Shown in pieces: positions 23,947-34,789 of a DNA stretch of 64,000 nucleotides. The stretch is from positions 1-64,000 of the forward strand of contig MU864003.1 in the NCBI GenBank assembly GCA_033296885.1, given 5' to 3'. The notes beneath the pieces are model-generated. The model was not told where the DNA came from. It made no database searches and was given only the letters and a program-made list of their open reading frames with translations. Made by a program: the position numbers and the translations under genes. Within the stretch, counting starts at the first letter, position 1. Each line of letters starts with the position of its first letter. The stretch is from Triangularia verruculosa. Taxonomy: Eukaryota > Ascomycota > Sordariomycetes > Sordariales > Podosporaceae.

Positions 23947-25009
23947 TCATCTCAGCCGCGAATCATCATCCATCACCCTCCCCATGCCCCCAAAAATCCC
24001 ATCAGTTTTGCGCAACACATCCACACTAGCCCACCTCAGACGCCGAGCCTCTAGCCACCTCCCCTTCTCGATCCACCTCTGCTCCAGCCACTCCGCCAGC
24101 CCTGCCGCATCCCCGGGCAGCTCCTCAATGGGGAACCTCCTCACATGAACATGAAACCTATACCCTCTTCCCCCCTGTTCCCTCGTTAAACTCAGTCTTG
24201 GAACTGCTATCGTTTCCCACATTGTTGGCGCTTTTTGAAATTCATCCTCACACTGATACGCCAGCGTCAGATCATATACCGCCTTGACATGCGGCACCTT
24301 TCTCAGGTATTGGACTGTAGCAATAAAACCCCTCGTTCTTGGATACAAAAGATACTCTGGCTGGGGTTTGTTGTTCTTCTTGCACCAGAGTCGAGACTCG
24401 AGGTACTTCTTTGGCGTGAAGCGTGACCCTTCTGAAAACGACACCAGCCCTAGCACTTTTGTCAGCCACTTTTTACCTTCAGCAGTTGTCAGGTGATAAA
24501 CACCCACAAGTCTTCCATTTATACTCCTTCACCCCCTTGAAAACCCTCTCCAGCTCTTGTCGATCCCTTGTCCAGTTCCTCGTAACAGTAGGCATCCCCA
24601 TTCCCCAAAGCCCCTACCCTAGGAACGGGACCCATCTCAGCGCCGCCTTGGCAAAGTATCTCGTATGGCCTCCCATGTTCGCCTTGTCGGCGGCGGCTTG
24701 GACGAGGTAAAAGTCTGACCAGGCGACGTGGTTCGAGACCACGATGGCGGACTCACCCTTGCGGGGTGCGTCACCCGAAAAGGTGATTTCGGCGCTGTTG
24801 ATGGTGGTGAAGATGTGTTGGATGAAGCGGTAGACTAACGTGCCGGCGATGAGGGAGGAGATGGAGTGTATTAGGACCGAGGGGAGGACGAGTTTGGCAA
24901 AGGGGAGGAAGAAAAGGGTGAGGTTGGCGAGACCGGTGGAGAGGAGGAAGGGGATGACGAGGACAAGGCCGCGGAGGGGATGCGGGAGGAGCAGGCTGAG
25001 ACAATTCAT
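23947..25009 (-). pseudogene. 1-acyl-glycerol-3-phosphate acyltransferase-like gene interrupted by in-frame stop
   Basis: Two exons (24508-25009, 23947-24449, minus strand; 58-nt intron) would encode 334 residues of the PlsC/LPAAT family. Visible parts: N-terminal hydrophobic segments, the NH-x4-D acyltransferase motif (SNHVAWSDFYLV, ~95), and, restored exactly by splicing, WLVSFSEGSRFTPKKY, the acceptor-binding EG(T/S)R motif. In this phase a TAG at 24614-24616 follows VPFLG, where I expect the Trp of a FLGWG-like motif. The reading frame is otherwise open on both sides, with GLWGMGMP directly after it. TGG to TAG is a G-to-A change in the CpA context that RIP prefers. Either the gene is newly inactivated in this strain, or this is a sequencing error, or the stop is read through. 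Family members make phosphatidic acid or remodel acyl chains in endomembranes. Confidence 0.75.
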
Positions 25010-26613
25010 GACGTTTGTTGTTGCGGTAATATTGATATCTGAAAGATACGGATGAGGTGATGTCTGTTGAGGTCAACAAATCATCCCAGCGCCTGTCACC
25101 GGTTGGCTGGGTATCGAGAGATGGGAGGTGGACTTTGGCTTCTTATGGTTCAGTTGTGGCATGAGCGCAGTCTGAGATGGGAAGGCACCTACGTCTTCCC
25201 AGGCAGGAGCTCCCAAGGTGAGTTACCTAACCTTTCATGAGACAACAGCCAATCTGAACGACGACGGCGAATAGATCGCGGGACCTAGCTATCGCGCAGC
25301 GGCTTCATTAATCTAAATGAGATGACGTCCGTGAAGACTCAAACAAATCCGGCCATCCCGTCGTTGACCTGAGACGGCAATATCTTGGCCCTGGGTTAGG
25401 TGAAGAGCTTGGTGTTTGATCGTAACGGGAGCAAGCCGCCAAATAGAGCCCCTGCTCGACTCAACGGTTAACCTCAATCGATCTCCTTGTCTTTAATACT
25501 CTGTCATCACCACCCATCCCGCCTTAAGAATGGGGTTGTTCTCAATCTCAAGAAAAGGACAGCATATGTATAGTCCTCTCGAATTTTGAACCCGGGGTCA
25601 TGTCGTGCAGCTTTCCTCGCTATGACGAGATGCCAAGAGGCAAGGTTGACCTGATCGCCAAGACTTTCTCTTCGTGGGGGTCATCTTCGCATGTTTGCGG
25701 AACTAAACCCGCACCTTGTCAGCTTCCAGAACAATCCTGTGATTCGCATCATGCTTTTGGTTGTAAAGACCCTTATTGAACCTTGGTTTCGCCTACAGAA
25801 CCAATTGACCCCACAGTTACCATGTGGTCTAGGTACCCCTGCCTCGGCCAAATATCCAGCAGCCTTACCCGTCCGTAGTGGACTTGCGAACTCGGATCCC
25901 TTCTTCAGCTTGGACTCCGGCGGGACTGGTGATACCTCCCCTCAGCTTGGCTGGAAGTCAAAACCATCCGATATCTGAAAGCTGCTGGGGAAGATGCCTA
26001 GTCCACGTACCGAGGGCATGACAATGAAAATGATTTTTAATCTGGCCGATCAGGTTGATTTTCTGGCCTCTGACAATGCTCCCTCAGCCTCAGTTTGATG
26101 ATTACTTGATTGCAGATAAATCGCACCCCCAATTTATCTGCCAAGCTCGGGCACGCCAGAACTCTCAATTCCAAATGGACCCCGCATCATAAAGCTGGCG
26201 CAGCAAACCATCACCCCAGACGGGATCTCCGACCGTCAACAACCGTTAAGCAACTTCATTCAAACCTTCCTGCCTTTCCCATGTCTTGTTGAGCTGAGCC
26301 CCCTGCGAGCTTGCGTTTTCTAGGTCCACGGTATGTCTGTGTGTGTCCTTGTTTCCCTGATGGCTTGTTGCACCTTGTCCCTCTAGAACTCGAGCAAGTG
26401 ATGTTCAGCAGGCGCATTGGAGCTAACCTCGGTTTCCCCCACCATTAGATCTTCACCAGCTCGCAGACTGCGTTGCGAATGTTCGCCCCTTCAGGGACAG
26501 TTTTGGAGGCTGCCGATTGTTTCCAAGGTGTATACTGATTAAATTCCACGAGTAGCCGTACTCGCCTTTCTTCTATTACACCGTTCGTGGCAGCTATTGC
26601 GACAGGAGCCGAC
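25010..26613. other. 1.6-kb divergent intergenic region
   Basis: This stretch separates the leftward acyltransferase-like gene from the rightward bZIP gene and must hold both promoters. Frames up to 95 residues show no domain. No RNA gene is recognised. Confidence 0.5.
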
Positions 26614-27992
26614 ATGTCCGGGGCACTGTCACCAGACGGCTACAGCCTTCAGGCGGGGCCTTCGGACGATACAGGTCCTCTTTCATCCCTGAACCTCGAC
26701 TTTCTCAAGAACATTACAGACAAGAAATCTACAACGAAGGATGGCCAGCCGCCCAAACGCCGCGGGCCAAAACCTGATAGCAAACCCGCACTGACGAGGC
26801 GGCAAGAGCTGAACCGACAAGCCCAACGGTAAGCAGCTCCCGATATAAAGCTGTCACCATTCAGGTTTCTAATCGGGCGTGTATTGTAGAACACATCGAG
26901 AGCGCAAAGAGCGATACATCAAGGCGCTCGAGGACGAAGTTCTTCGGCTGAAAGAAGCTTTCACCCATGCCTCGCAAGATAAAGACCAACTAGCTGAAGA
27001 AAACCATCAGCTCAAGGCTCTCCTGAATCAAGGAACAGCTGTAAGCGGTCCAAATCTAGTGGATGACTCGAGTCTTGGCTACACATCAGGTTCTGCCAGC
27101 ATCAACGGAAGCTATGCTCCGATATCCAGTAACACAAGCAACTTCACTGCGTCGCCACTGCCAACTGGTACGTTGGGACATCATGCCGACCTGTCACCAA
27201 ACACTGGAGTCATGGGAGGTTTCGAGAACCAGCCGATTCCTGATCCAAATTTGGATTACGAACAAGTCGGGATCGACTTTGTCTTAACGTAGGATGTCCC
27301 CATCACGGCCAGTCCTTGGTTCCCTTATGCCATTGATGGGAAACGGGATGCTTGCCAGCGGTCATGCTCATTCAACAAATGGCCAAAAGCAAAAAGTCAA
27401 GCTAACCACCTCGCCACCTTCTCGGTAGAAAAAAATAGGCTCGAGAGACCTTGCATGGAACATCTACCATGGCTTCTAGACCGAACCGTCGAATCGGGCA
27501 GAGTCGAACCCTGTGGGCATGCTCTCATGGCATCGTGCCCACCCGAATCGTTTACTCGGATGTCAGCGGATGTCCCGTTTGGCCATAGCAGCAGCACCCC
27601 AGAAATCAACAGCCATGGCGCGAATATGAATGGTACAGGGGAAGGGCTGCGAACGTGGGACCTGGCCAAGCCCGACTTAGCTACGTTGATGGATCTCAGC
27701 CAAAAGCTGAATCTCGATGGAGAGATCACGCCTGTGATGGCGTGGGGAATGGTGGTTGCGCACCCCGGTGTTACTAAGCTGACTATGGAGGATTTCAAGA
27801 GACTGGCTGGCGAATTGGCTGGGAAGGTAAGATGTTATGGGTATGTTGGTTCCCTGTGTCTTGCATCATGACTTTCAGAGGGCATACACACTGACATGAT
27901 GCAGCTTCGGTTCTGTGATGGAGGAGTTTGAAGTTCGGGATGCCCTGGAAAATGTTCTTTCGACCAGGACAGAGCTCGTTCTAGGATATTGA
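26614..27992 (+). CDS. bZIP transcription factor (AP-1/Yap-like basic region)
   Basis: Four exons (26614-26828, 26890-27288, 27439-27840, 27905-27992) encode 367 residues. Intron 1 cuts the basic region, and splicing gives NRQAQRTHRERKERYIKALE, the N-x2-AQ-x3-R signature of fungal AP-1 type bZIPs. Leucine/hydrophobic heptads follow (LEDEVLRLKEAF...LAEENHQLKALL), at about residues 68-120. The middle is Ser/Thr/Gly-rich. The third exon has an ordered, Cys-containing region (LERPCMEHLPWLLDR, PCGHALMASCPP), and the end, RCYGFGSVMEEFEVRD, also looks conserved. The ATG at 26614 was chosen because the frame upstream begins only with GTG. The factor acts in the nucleus. The Cys residues could point to redox control, but they do not form the classical Yap1 c-CRD. 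No orthologue is named with confidence. Confidence 0.85.
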
Positions 27993-28674
27993 GTTTGCTG
28001 GATTTATATAGCCGCGCACTGTTTTGATGGACCTGCCATACCGAGGAGAGCCTCGGAAGAAACCCTGTCTGGTCTTGGTTCTTTGGGTTTCCCGATGTAT
28101 TCAACAATAAGTTACCGCAGACGTTACCATACGGTTCTGTGTTTGTTCCTTTCGAAGCTGTTAATATTGTCCACTGGGCGCACTGTGGACAGAATAATCG
28201 AACTGCCAACCGAGCAAAAGAACTGAGAAGATAGCAGATAGGCCTCTTGAATGGTCCCAAGAATCAATCCCTTTTCTTTGAAGACCTCATAAGTAGCCTT
28301 CGGATATATCGACTAGTGTTCATAGGCAATACCATTAAGCCTGTTGGCATATTGGAAGGCATATCCGACACTGAGATGGGGTCTCTCTCAACCTGTGGTG
28401 GTACTTGTTTATTTGTCCGCCACCTCCTGCCTGGGCAGCTTCCCCCCGCACTGTGCGACCGCAAGCGGCTGCCCCACACCCACACCCCACCACGAGAATT
28501 TCACTTTTTGAAAATAGCCCTCTGCTCTGTCAAAGTGCTGCATCTCCGCACCCACGTCGCAACCGCCACACCACTCGGTTCTCGGTTCTTACTGCAACCA
28601 CTTGTTGCGCATCATTCGGAACATATTTCCCAGCAGCAATTTCTTATCGCATATACACACACACACAGCCCAAT
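27993..28674. other. Intergenic region before eIF3d
   Basis: The stretch holds the 3' UTR of the bZIP gene and the promoter/5' UTR of the next gene. An (AC)n microsatellite lies at ~28656-28668, directly before the eIF3d ATG. No gene is visible. Confidence 0.6.
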
Positions 28675-30577
28675 ATGGCTGTTCCACCACCAGGCCAGTC
28701 GGCCCTGGTCGACTTGATCAGCTCGCTGCCCGAGCACGATGGAACTTGGGGGCCCCCTATCACCACCGAGACCACCCTCAATGGCGTTCCCTACGCCCCA
28801 TTCTCGAAGAGCGACAAGCTTGGCCGCATGGCTGACTGGACCGACAGCAAGGACGGTAGAGACGGCCGTGGAGGCAGACAGCAATTTAACAGAAACTTTA
28901 GAGGTGGGTGTTGGATGGACCTATCGCGAGGGGTCGTCGCTTGTATACATGCTACGCATGCGGAGATATTGTACTAACCTAAAGTCTCTCCAGACCAACA
29001 AGTCTATGGTGCCGGCTCCGCTTCTCTATTCACCCCTCCTGTCGCCGAAGACGAAGCTTCCTTCTCCGTTGTCTCCAACGTTCGCGACTCTACCAAGACC
29101 CGCTTCGGCCGTGGCGCTGTCTTCACTCGCGGCAGAGGTGGCCAGCGTGGTGGAAGAGGAGATGCCAGAGGCGCCGGTGGTCGCCAACAGTTCCAGCGTG
29201 CCGGTCGCGGTGGGCAGTATGGTGGAGGCTATGATAGCCGGGGTGGTGCCCGTGGTGGCGGTGGTGCTCGCGGCGGTCGTCGCTTTGGTTGGAAGGATTA
29301 CGATAAGCCTGCCCGCAACCGCGATGCTTCCATCAACATCAAGGCCGACTGGAAGCTGCTTGAGGAGATTGACTACAACCGCCTGAGTAAGCTCAACCTT
29401 GAGACCGACGAGGGAGAGGACATCGACAGCTATGGCTTCGTCAACGCCTATGACCGGTCCTACGACAAGCCGCCTATTAAGAACTCTGAGCGCAGGCTCA
29501 CTGCTCTCGATCGTGCCGCTTACAACGTCACAACTTCTGTGGATCCCATTATCCAGGAGCTTGCTGACAAGAATGAGGCCACTATCTTCGCCACTGACAG
29601 CATTCTCTCGATGCTAATGTGCGCCCCTCGCTCCGTCTACTCTTGGGATATTGTCATTGTCAGACAAGGCAACAAGGTCTTCTTTGACAAGCGTGATAAC
29701 GCTGCTCTTGATATGGTCACTGTCAATGAAAACGCCGCTGACGCGCCGCTCGAGGCTTCCGAGGGATCCAAGGATTCCATCAACCAGCCCACGGCGTTGG
29801 CGGAGGAGGCCACTTACATCAACCATAACTTTGCCAACCAGGTGGTGCTTGAACAGCACAAGGTCAGCATGGCGCATGAGAACCCCTTCTATTCGCCCGA
29901 GGAGTCCGTGCCCCCTGCCTCCAAGGCCTACAAGTACAGGCGATTCGACCTCTCCACCAGCGAGGAGAACCCCACGCATCTTATTGTCCGTACCGAGCTC
30001 GATGCTGTGCAGAAGAGCGCTCTTAACAACGAGAACCAGTTCGTCACTGTCCACGCGCTCAATGAGTTTGATAGCAAGGCTCAGGGCAGCGGCGGTGGTC
30101 TTGACTGGAGGACCAAGCTTGTTTCTCAGCGTGGTGCTGTCGTCGCTACTGAGATGAAGAACAACAGCTGCAAGCTTGCCAGGTGGACTGTTCAGTCCAT
30201 TCTCGCCAAGGCTGATGTCATGAAGATTGGGTATGCTTTCTCGTCTATGTATGGTATCATAAGCAAATAGTTGGCTAACCTTTTACGTCAATAGCTTCGT
30301 CTCTCGCACGAACCCCAAGAGCAATGACAAGCACGTCATTCTCGGCGTTGTCGGCTGGAAACCCAGGGACTTCGCCAACCAGATGAACCTGCAGCTGTCC
30401 AACGGCTGGGGTATCGTCCGTACCATCGCCGATATGGTTCTTCAGCAGCCGGAGGGTAAGTACATCTTGGTCAAGGACCCCAACAAGAACATTCTTCGCC
30501 TGTACCAGGTGCCAGCCGGCAGCCTGGACGACGATGAGGAAGAGGTCCCTGAGGTGGTGCAGGAGCAGGAGGAGTAG
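28675..30577 (+). CDS. Translation initiation factor eIF3 subunit d (eIF3d, Moe1-type)
   Basis: Three exons (28675-28903, 28994-30230, 30295-30577) encode 582 residues. The N-terminus has the family block GTWGPP...PYAPFSKSDKLGRMADW. An RGG-rich stretch (~100-165) follows, and then the eIF3d cap-binding-like fold (INIKADWKLLEEIDYNRL, SYDKPPIKNSERRL, YSWDIVIVRQG, LDWRTKLVSQRGAVVATEMKNNS). Splicing restores KIGFVSRTNPKSNDKHVILG. The C-terminus is acidic (DDDEEEVPE). eIF3d is part of the eIF3 complex on the 40S subunit and binds the cap of selected mRNAs. It is kept in filamentous fungi and fission yeast but missing from budding yeast. The RGG tract may bind RNA or be methylated. Confidence 0.96.
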
Positions 30578-31134
30578 AATCCCTTGGAGAGCCTGCATAC
30601 GGGAAAGGAATAGCCGTGGCGTCAACGAATGGGAAAAGCTAGATGGATCCGGAAGATGGAGGAAGGAAGAGAGCCCTCCATACGACGACTTCGATGATGA
30701 AGGCTATTATGAATAAAATGAAACCGAGTACGGGGATATGGTGGTTATCTCTTTACGGCTTATGGCCAGCGTTTTTCACATTGGCATTCATTAGATGGCG
30801 GTTGTCAAAAGCGGATCAGAGCATCAAAAGCAATACCAAAAACTTCTTCCAACTGTATACTTTGTGACAATCTATTTGAGACTACCAACAGTAGCAGTTA
30901 CATAATTTTCTTTGTCCTCAGTGCGCCGTTCATTTCAACTGGCTGCTTTGACCAGACCCCCTTGCTCGATCATTAAGTGCTGCACGTGACACCGCGCAGC
31001 TCTAGCGTTCCTTTCCAGTGGCGGACAATTGCCACCCCTCCAGAAACTCGCGTTTTTCGTGTTTCCCACCTCTCGCCAAAACGCCTTCTCAAGTTCACGA
31101 CCGACTGTCCATTTCCCTGTACTCAACAGCAAAC
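30578..31134. other. Intergenic region between eIF3d and PSO2
   Basis: The two genes run in the same direction with 557 bp between stop and start. The stretch holds a 3' UTR and a short promoter. Nothing else is seen. Confidence 0.6.
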
Positions 31135-33879
31135 ATGGCCCCCGCAAGGATATCCAGGCCAAAGCCAAAGACGGCCGCTACCCCCAAGCCAAAACTTAAA
31201 CAAAAAACGATAACGCCCAACAAGCCACCCGGTGCGAGGATGAAGGTGCAGCCTGTTACGAAGGGCCCCAAGGTGAAATCGAAGCCGAATGGGAGTATTT
31301 TAAATTATTTCAAGAAGACCGAGGACGAGGATTTGTTCATTGGGGAGGTCAAAGCCGAGGGGAAAGAAGAGGGGGGGGAGGAGGAAGAGGAGGATGATAT
31401 CTATGGAGCCGACGATTACGTCAAGAGGCCGGCCGTGTCGTCTCCGGTGAAGGAGGAAACAGTACAAGAGGAGCGATTCAACGAAAACAGCGGATCGGTC
31501 AAAAAGAGAAGGTTGAGCCCCAGCCGTCCGGGGTTAAACGATGAGTCGAGGGCGAATTCAAGAGAGAGCAGAGAGCCGGCCGGGTCGACGTCAACAATAG
31601 AAAAGGTGGAGAAAGAATCGAAGAAGCCGCTTGCAAAGAAGAAGAAGAAGAAGGTTTCAAATCCATTTCTGGAGGACTCGTCTTCTGACGATGACGATGA
31701 CGACGCGAGCGATCATGACGACTCGACGACAAAATCAAGGGTGAGAAGACCTACCCTTGCTTCTGCAGAACCTCCTGGTGATGATGATGATGTTTGCGAG
31801 ACTTGTACCGACGACAGACTTACCAACGGGATCAGGTTAACAAATAGGGATGATCAAGAGAAAGGCAAGGCGCCGTTGCTGCGACATGAGACCTCTGGAG
31901 CGAACCTTACGCCGAACGGCGGACACGAAGAAATAGAGGCAGTTGATGAGTTTGGCGGAGAAGAATACGACGAGGGCTTCACTGGCGAAGAGCTACAGGC
32001 TATGCGGGACATGGAAGACCAGGCGATTTTGGATGGATACGAAGAGTTTGGTATGGATGGAGGTCATGTCGAGGAAATGATGGAAGCCTGTCCTATCTGC
32101 GAGGGAAGCTTGACTGGTGCTTCCGAGCAGGCGGCTTCAGAGCATGTGAATGCTTGTCTGGATGGAAATCCTACGTCTTTGCCGCAGCCAAAGCCCCCGC
32201 CAACACTAGAAGAGAACACGGAGGTTGACGGAGCAGAGGTGGGTAAAAGGTTTGCGAAAGCGGCCGTGCCAAGGCCAGGACAGGCGAACCCGTTCAGCTT
32301 GGGCGAGGAGAAAGCTACAGCTGGCACTTCTGACTCAGCGTTTGCTAAGCTCATGTCTGGTCATGCTGAGGACAACGCCTGGGCGACGGCTGCCGCCGCA
32401 GAGAATGCCTCGAGAGGTATGCCGGCATATAAGCGGACTTGTCCGTTCTACAAGATTATGCCCGGGTTCTCGATATGCGTCGATGCCTTCCGGTATGGTG
32501 CTGTGGAGGGCTGCAAAGCCTACTTCCTCAGTCATTTTCACAGCGATCATTACATCGGCCTCACAGCAAACTGGACCCATGGGCCGATCTATTGCAGCAG
32601 GGTCACCGGGTCGCTGGTCAAGACGCAGCTCAGGACTGCCGCGAAGTACGTGGTTGAGCTTGAATTTGACAAGACCGTCCCAGTTCCGCACACAAAAGGG
32701 GTCACGGTTACCATGATTCCTGCCAACCATTGCCCAGGTAGCTCGCTGTTTCTGTTTGAGAAGGCCATGGGAGGTGGAAAGACACATCGGATCCTGCATT
32801 GCGGCGATTTTCGTGCCTGCCAAGCTCATATTGAGCACCCTCAGCTGTGTCCCGAGACGGTCGACGCCATAACAGGCAAGACCAAGAACCAGAAAATCGA
32901 TGTCTGCTATCTTGACACTACCTACCTCAACCCCAAATACTCCTTTCCTCCCCAAAAAGACGTCATCTCCACCTGCGCCGAGATATCTGCCCTTCTCAAT
33001 CAAGGTCTCATCGCCGGCGACGACAAAGAATGGGACTCCCTCCTCCGCCGCCGAGAAGGCGGCGCCCCTTCCACCTCCGTCAGCAAGTTCTTCGCCACTA
33101 CAGACCCTCCCGCTTCCAACCCTCCACCTCCCACCGCCCCGCTCAACGCCTTTACTGCCCTCTCCGGCAATCGGCACCAGTCTCAGAAGAACCGCCTCCT
33201 GATCCTCTGCGGGACTTACTCCATAGGCAAAGAGCGCATCTGCGTCTCCATCGCCCTCGCCCTCGGCTCCAAGATCTATGCCTCCCCTTACAAGCTCAAG
33301 ATCTGCAACCAGCTCTCCGACCCCGAACTGTCGGCCCTCCTGACCCCCGATCCCCAAGAAGCACAAGTCCACCTGGCGTCCCTGTCCGACCTCAACAAGG
33401 AGAATATCATCTCGTATCTGGAGGAGCACAGAAGGCACGGGTTCGCAAGGATAGTAGGCTTCAAACCGTCGGGGTGGAACTACCGTCCCCCGAGCCTCAA
33501 GTCCTTGAACATCAAGGCCGACATGGCGCCGGGGGGTGTGCCGATGGAGCAGTTGCTGTACGGTAAAGCGTGGAGGTCGAGGTTTGGGAAACAAGATTTG
33601 GTGCCGATGAGGGGGAGCACCAAGGAGGGCGTGCTATTGGGCGTGCCGTACAGTGAGCACTCTAGCTTCAGGGAGCTGGCGATTTTTGTGATGGGGCTGA
33701 GGATAGGGAGGGTGGTGCCGACTGTGAACGTGGGGAGCGAGCAGAGCCGGAAGAGGATGAAGGGTTGGATTGATCGATGGGTGGGGGAGCGGGGGAGGTT
33801 GAAAGGGGGGAGGTTGGATGTGAGGGAGGGTGTGGATGGCAAGGAGGGGGAGGAGGAGGAGGGGGTGGTTTACTGGTGA
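31135..33879 (+). CDS. pso2: DNA interstrand-crosslink repair nuclease PSO2/SNM1
   Basis: The uninterrupted frame gives 914 residues from the ATG at 31135; the frame opens earlier but without an ATG. The N-terminus is basic, with a PIP-box-like SILNYFKK at ~48-56, then acidic/lysine-rich low-complexity DNA. A UBZ-type zinc finger (CPICEGSLTGASEQAASEHVNAC, split here as C-x2-C...H-x3-C) lies at ~319-341. The metallo-beta-lactamase fold begins at ~440, with metal ligands in SHFHSDHYIGL (~464-474), NHCPGSSLFLF and HCGDFRACQ. A DRMBL (beta-CASP) part runs from ~640 to ~885 (LLILCGTYSIGKERI, GFKPSGWNY, VPYSEHSSFREL, VPTVN). PSO2/SNM1 is a 5'-3' exonuclease that trims crosslinked DNA in the nucleus. 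The ~70-residue Pro-rich insert at ~625-680 is a loop between the domains. Confidence 0.96.
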   Translation: MAPARISRPKPKTAATPKPKLKQKTITPNKPPGARMKVQPVTKGPKVKSKPNGSILNYFKKTEDEDLFIGEVKAEGKEEGGEEEEEDDIYGADDYVKRPAVSSPVKEETVQEERFNENSGSVKKRRLSPSRPGLNDESRANSRESREPAGSTSTIEKVEKESKKPLAKKKKKKVSNPFLEDSSSDDDDDDASDHDDSTTKSRVRRPTLASAEPPGDDDDVCETCTDDRLTNGIRLTNRDDQEKGKAPLLRHETSGANLTPNGGHEEIEAVDEFGGEEYDEGFTGEELQAMRDMEDQAILDGYEEFGMDGGHVEEMMEACPICEGSLTGASEQAASEHVNACLDGNPTSLPQPKPPPTLEENTEVDGAEVGKRFAKAAVPRPGQANPFSLGEEKATAGTSDSAFAKLMSGHAEDNAWATAAAAENASRGMPAYKRTCPFYKIMPGFSICVDAFRYGAVEGCKAYFLSHFHSDHYIGLTANWTHGPIYCSRVTGSLVKTQLRTAAKYVVELEFDKTVPVPHTKGVTVTMIPANHCPGSSLFLFEKAMGGGKTHRILHCGDFRACQAHIEHPQLCPETVDAITGKTKNQKIDVCYLDTTYLNPKYSFPPQKDVISTCAEISALLNQGLIAGDDKEWDSLLRRREGGAPSTSVSKFFATTDPPASNPPPPTAPLNAFTALSGNRHQSQKNRLLILCGTYSIGKERICVSIALALGSKIYASPYKLKICNQLSDPELSALLTPDPQEAQVHLASLSDLNKENIISYLEEHRRHGFARIVGFKPSGWNYRPPSLKSLNIKADMAPGGVPMEQLLYGKAWRSRFGKQDLVPMRGSTKEGVLLGVPYSEHSSFRELAIFVMGLRIGRVVPTVNVGSEQSRKRMKGWIDRWVGERGRLKGGRLDVREGVDGKEGEEEEGVVYW

Positions 33880-34042
33880 ATGTGTGGATGTCTTGATTGT
33901 TTGGATATATGCTGTAGGATAGCGAGGAACAAGTAGTGTGTGAGAAATGTGTAGTATTATGTAACAGCTTAAAACGGCAAAACTCTGAATGTTCAAGGAG
34001 ATGATCAAAAAAGCAAAAAGATGGCAAGAAAGCAAAAGAAGA

Positions 34043-34154
34043 TGGGAACTGTGAGGCTCGAACTCACGACCTCAGGATAGCTCTGGTGTTAAGACAACCA
34101 GATCATACTTGTAATCGTATGAGACCTGCGCTCTTCCAACTGAGCCAAGCTCCC
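34043..34154 (-). tRNA. Elongator tRNA-Met (anticodon CAT) with 39-nt intron
   Basis: On the minus strand a cloverleaf forms: acceptor GGGAGCT/AGTTCCC plus discriminator A, D-stem GCTC/GAGC, anticodon loop CTCATA|A with CAT at 34119-34121, and T-arm GTGAG-TTCGAGC-CTCAC. The intron occupies 34079-34117, directly after position 37, the standard place for nuclear tRNA introns. The pair 31-39 is U-U, as in eukaryotic elongator tRNA-Met. A TTTT tract follows within ~15 nt. The gene lies between the convergent PSO2 and LSm2 genes. Confidence 0.95.
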
Positions 34155-34789
34155 TGAGCTTTGTGTTGTGTTGAGATAGGTTGGTGGAGAAGCGGTTCAT
34201 ATGCAGCCGCTGTTGACCCCACAAAATGACTCGACCATCCAGTAATGGAAGTCTTGGCTGAGGGAGCTGGCTTTGTGATTGAGGGGACGACAATGCTAAG
34301 ACATGACAATTGGATTCAATAGATGCAGAAAAGGAAGACAAGTTCGCACATCGAGTTTGCTTTGTCGATGACATACTACACATGCCGAATGAGGGAGTAC
34401 ACTGCAAGCCCAACGGGAAAGATGCAGCTGTTTATTCCACTTTCCCCCATATTGCCCCTATTTCTCCTCTCCGTGACAAGATATTCTTCTTGTTGGTTTG
34501 AGTATTTTCGCCAATGCCGTAATCCTTTGACCCATTTGCAATAATAATAATAGCCAGGGTAATTTCTCTCTCGCCTTCCTCCACCTTCCAATCCTCTGCA
34601 AATGCAAAAGACAACAGAGATACGGATTTTATCCATTGTTTCCTTTCTTCCTAAAGCCCCGTGTGTGTGTGTGCTCTCTTCACGTTGAATATGTCTTCGT
34701 TTTGCTCGCAACTATCTTCACTTTCCTCCCCTTCTTTCTACCTCCACATCCTTCTCAGGCAAGCATTCTCAACCCTGTTGCTCAGCTTC
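34155..34789. other. Short intergenic stretch between tRNA-Met and LSm2
   Basis: A (GT)n run occurs at ~34661-34672. The remainder is pyrimidine-rich and probably holds the LSm2 3' UTR. No gene is visible. Confidence 0.55.

Noticed and set aside
32335..33594. 419-codon frame on the minus strand
   Set aside because: It is the antisense shadow of the PSO2 catalytic region; the plus strand carries clear HxHxDH and DRMBL motifs.
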